Positions 50,703 to 51,756 of a DNA stretch of 51,756 nt are shown in pieces. The position numbers were made by a program, and so were the translations under genes. How positions within the stretch are numbered: the first letter of the stretch is position 1; the number at the start of each line of letters is the position of its first letter. The DNA comes from Lachnospiraceae bacterium (GTDB lineage: Bacteria > Bacillota > Clostridia > Lachnospirales > Lachnospiraceae): positions 1 to 51,756 of the forward strand of contig JAFWLM010000077.1 in the NCBI GenBank assembly GCA_017511045.1, read 5' to 3'. The notes under the pieces are model-generated. The model was not told the DNA's origin, did not search any database, and worked only from the letters and a program-made list of their open reading frames with translations.

Positions 50703-50737
50703 AGACAGGGGCATGCCAAAATGGCACGTCCCTGTCT
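50703..50737 (-). repeat. Intercistronic hairpin between the two surface-protein genes
   Basis: Imperfect inverted repeat AGACAGGG (50703-50710) to CCCTGTCT (50730-50737) with inner TGCCA/TGGCA. No T-run follows in either direction, so it is more likely an RNA processing or stability hairpin than a terminator. Confidence 0.55.
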
Positions 50738-50768
50738 GAAAAAGCGTGTTTATTTATTATGTCCTTGC

Positions 50769-51756
50769 TTATCTGTTATTTGTTTTTCTTCTTACAAGGA
50801 TTACAGAAGCTGTTCCTGCTGCAAGTGCAAGAGCCATAATGATGATCCAAAGCATCATATTATTATTGTCACCAGTTTTGGCAGCATTATTGTCGGAAGC
50901 AGATTTATTGTCTGTGGCTTTCTTTGCAACTGTAAAAGTTGTCTCAACAGAGCCATCATCGAAGTTAACCTTCAGAGTATGTTTGCCTTCTGAAAGTGTC
51001 GCCATATAATCTGCTTTCAAGGAAGCCTTCAGGCTTCCAGATACTGCAGTATAGTTTGCAGGATCAAGCACCTTTCCATCTACTTCAATACTTACGAAGT
51101 GGTCAATTGTTTTACCATCTTGATAGGTTCTGTGAACTGTGAAATCGAATGGTTTGTTGCTGCCAACTTCCCAATTCATTTTCTCTGCACTTTCAGATTC
51201 AAATTTGTACTCAATCTTCGTTTCTGTGAAAGTTGCTGTATAAGTTGCATCTCCTTTTACAGAACTTACAGCCGGAGTCCAATCTTTGAAGGTATAGAAC
51301 ACTTCTTCTGTTGCCGCTTTTTCCGGAGTGGTTCCAGAATAGGATGGGGTCTGTCCATACTTCACTTCATCTGTTGCAAGGACTGTTCCGTCCTCGTTCT
51401 TCCAGGTGATTGTAAAGGATTTGTAATCAAGGGCAGAAAGTGCATCTTCGATTGCCTTTGCCATTGCATCTACAGCTTCCTGCTCGTCAATCATCTTGCC
51501 CCTCTCAACAGTTGCAACAGCCTCTTCGACTTTTGCTAAACTCTCTGGTGTATAGATTGATTTATCAAGTTTTTCTGCTTTTCCCAGTGCATTATCTACA
51601 GCTGAATAATCTGCTGGTTTTAACTTTAATGCTGCAATCGCATCTTCAATTGCTTTCGCCATTGCATCTACAGCTTCCTGCTCATCAACTGATTTTCCTT
51701 CAACAACTGCCGCAACCGCTACATCAACAGCTGCAAGGCTCTCTGCTGTATAAAGA
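50769..51756 (-). CDS. Cell-wall-anchored surface protein with FIVAR repeats (partial, 5' end beyond right edge)
   Basis: The frame is open from the window edge (329 codons seen), so the N-terminus is missing. Visible order: the end of one and then two FIVAR-like helical repeats, recognised by YTxES then EQEAVDAMAKAIEDA. Next comes an InlB-type beta repeat (ITWKNEDGTVLATDEVKYG, then FKDWTPAVSSVKGDATYTAT), then an Ig/X2-like domain (VSIEVDGKVLDPANYTAVSG, LSEGKHTLKVNFDDGS). The C-terminus is a sortase-type tail: AAKTGDN, a hydrophobic helix, then RRKTNNR. The pentapeptide is a variant (AKTGD rather than LPxTG). FIVAR modules are shared with the 862-aa protein downstream, suggesting related surface partners at the start of the corrinoid locus. 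Ligand unknown. Confidence 0.82.
   Translation of the reverse strand, partial: LYTAESLAAVDVAVAAVVEGKSVDEQEAVDAMAKAIEDAIAALKLKPADYSAVDNALGKAEKLDKSIYTPESLAKVEEAVATVERGKMIDEQEAVDAMAKAIEDALSALDYKSFTITWKNEDGTVLATDEVKYGQTPSYSGTTPEKAATEEVFYTFKDWTPAVSSVKGDATYTATFTETKIEYKFESESAEKMNWEVGSNKPFDFTVHRTYQDGKTIDHFVSIEVDGKVLDPANYTAVSGSLKASLKADYMATLSEGKHTLKVNFDDGSVETTFTVAKKATDNKSASDNNAAKTGDNNNMMLWIIIMALALAAGTASVILVRRKTNNR

Noticed and set aside
50703-50737. Hairpin between the surface-protein genes considered as a terminator.
   Set aside because: No T-run follows on either strand.

Overview
The window reads as a chromosomal segment of an anaerobic low-to-mid GC Firmicute, most likely Clostridia (Lachnospiraceae-like). 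The pointers are a split, ferredoxin-bearing glutamate synthase, LL-diaminopimelate aminotransferase, an Amt-GlnK fusion, an ANTAR regulator beside glnA, a Trp T-box, an AroE-AroK fusion, the oxygen-independent (cbi) cobalamin pathway and Gram-positive surface proteins. No rRNA, tRNA, CRISPR array or intact transposase was seen.

Region 1 (1-20,750) is nitrogen assimilation. A leftward operon encodes the split glutamate synthase. Rightward come amt-glnK, purA, pyrG and the operon glmS-glnA-ANTAR-carA-carB; dapF-dapL runs leftward. Five transcription units here (glt, amt, dapF, purA, pyrG) start with the same device. A sigma-A-like promoter is placed so that the RNA begins almost at once with a hairpin whose hexaloop has A at position 1 and G at position 4. 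A second hairpin and an intrinsic terminator follow, and the terminator shares bases with the first hairpin. This is the known target geometry of ANTAR antiterminators, and the ANTAR protein encoded after glnA has a receiver domain that lacks the phospho-acceptor Asp. The simplest reading is a local nitrogen regulon run by RNA antitermination. The pyrG leader also carries a 165-nt multi-branched element of unknown nature.

Region 2 (20,750-32,330) is aromatic amino acid synthesis. A small membrane-peptide gene not in usual gene calls lies at 20,896-20,994. A leftward trpB2-type gene is preceded by a T-box with a TGG (Trp) specifier. The leftward operon pheA-aroB-aroC-aroE/K-aroA-aroF (type I-alpha DAHP synthase) diverges from a rightward unit of a second, type I-beta, DAHP synthase plus tyrA. 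The latter has a promoter with an 18-bp perfect palindrome in its spacer, a 24-codon reading frame with five Tyr in six residues, and a terminator: a candidate tyrosine attenuator.

Region 3 (32,330-32,760) is an intergenic scar: two tandem copies of an IS21-end-like sequence, a duplicated terminator hairpin and decayed copies of the 3' end of cbiC.

Region 4 (32,732-51,756) is a leftward cobalamin locus. In transcription order it holds an anchored surface protein (cut by the window edge), an 862-aa secreted multidomain protein, a lipoprotein binding protein, an FecCD-type permease and an ATPase, then cbiD, cbiF, cbiG, cbiH, a cbiJ-cbiE-cbiT fusion, cbiA, cbiB, cobD, cbiP and cbiC. The 862-aa protein ends in what looks like only the N-terminal lobe of the neighbouring binding protein, suggesting a partial duplication and a surface corrinoid-capture role. 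The first ring-building enzymes (cbiK/X, cbiL) and the nucleotide-loop genes are not in the window, and no cobalamin riboswitch was recognised.
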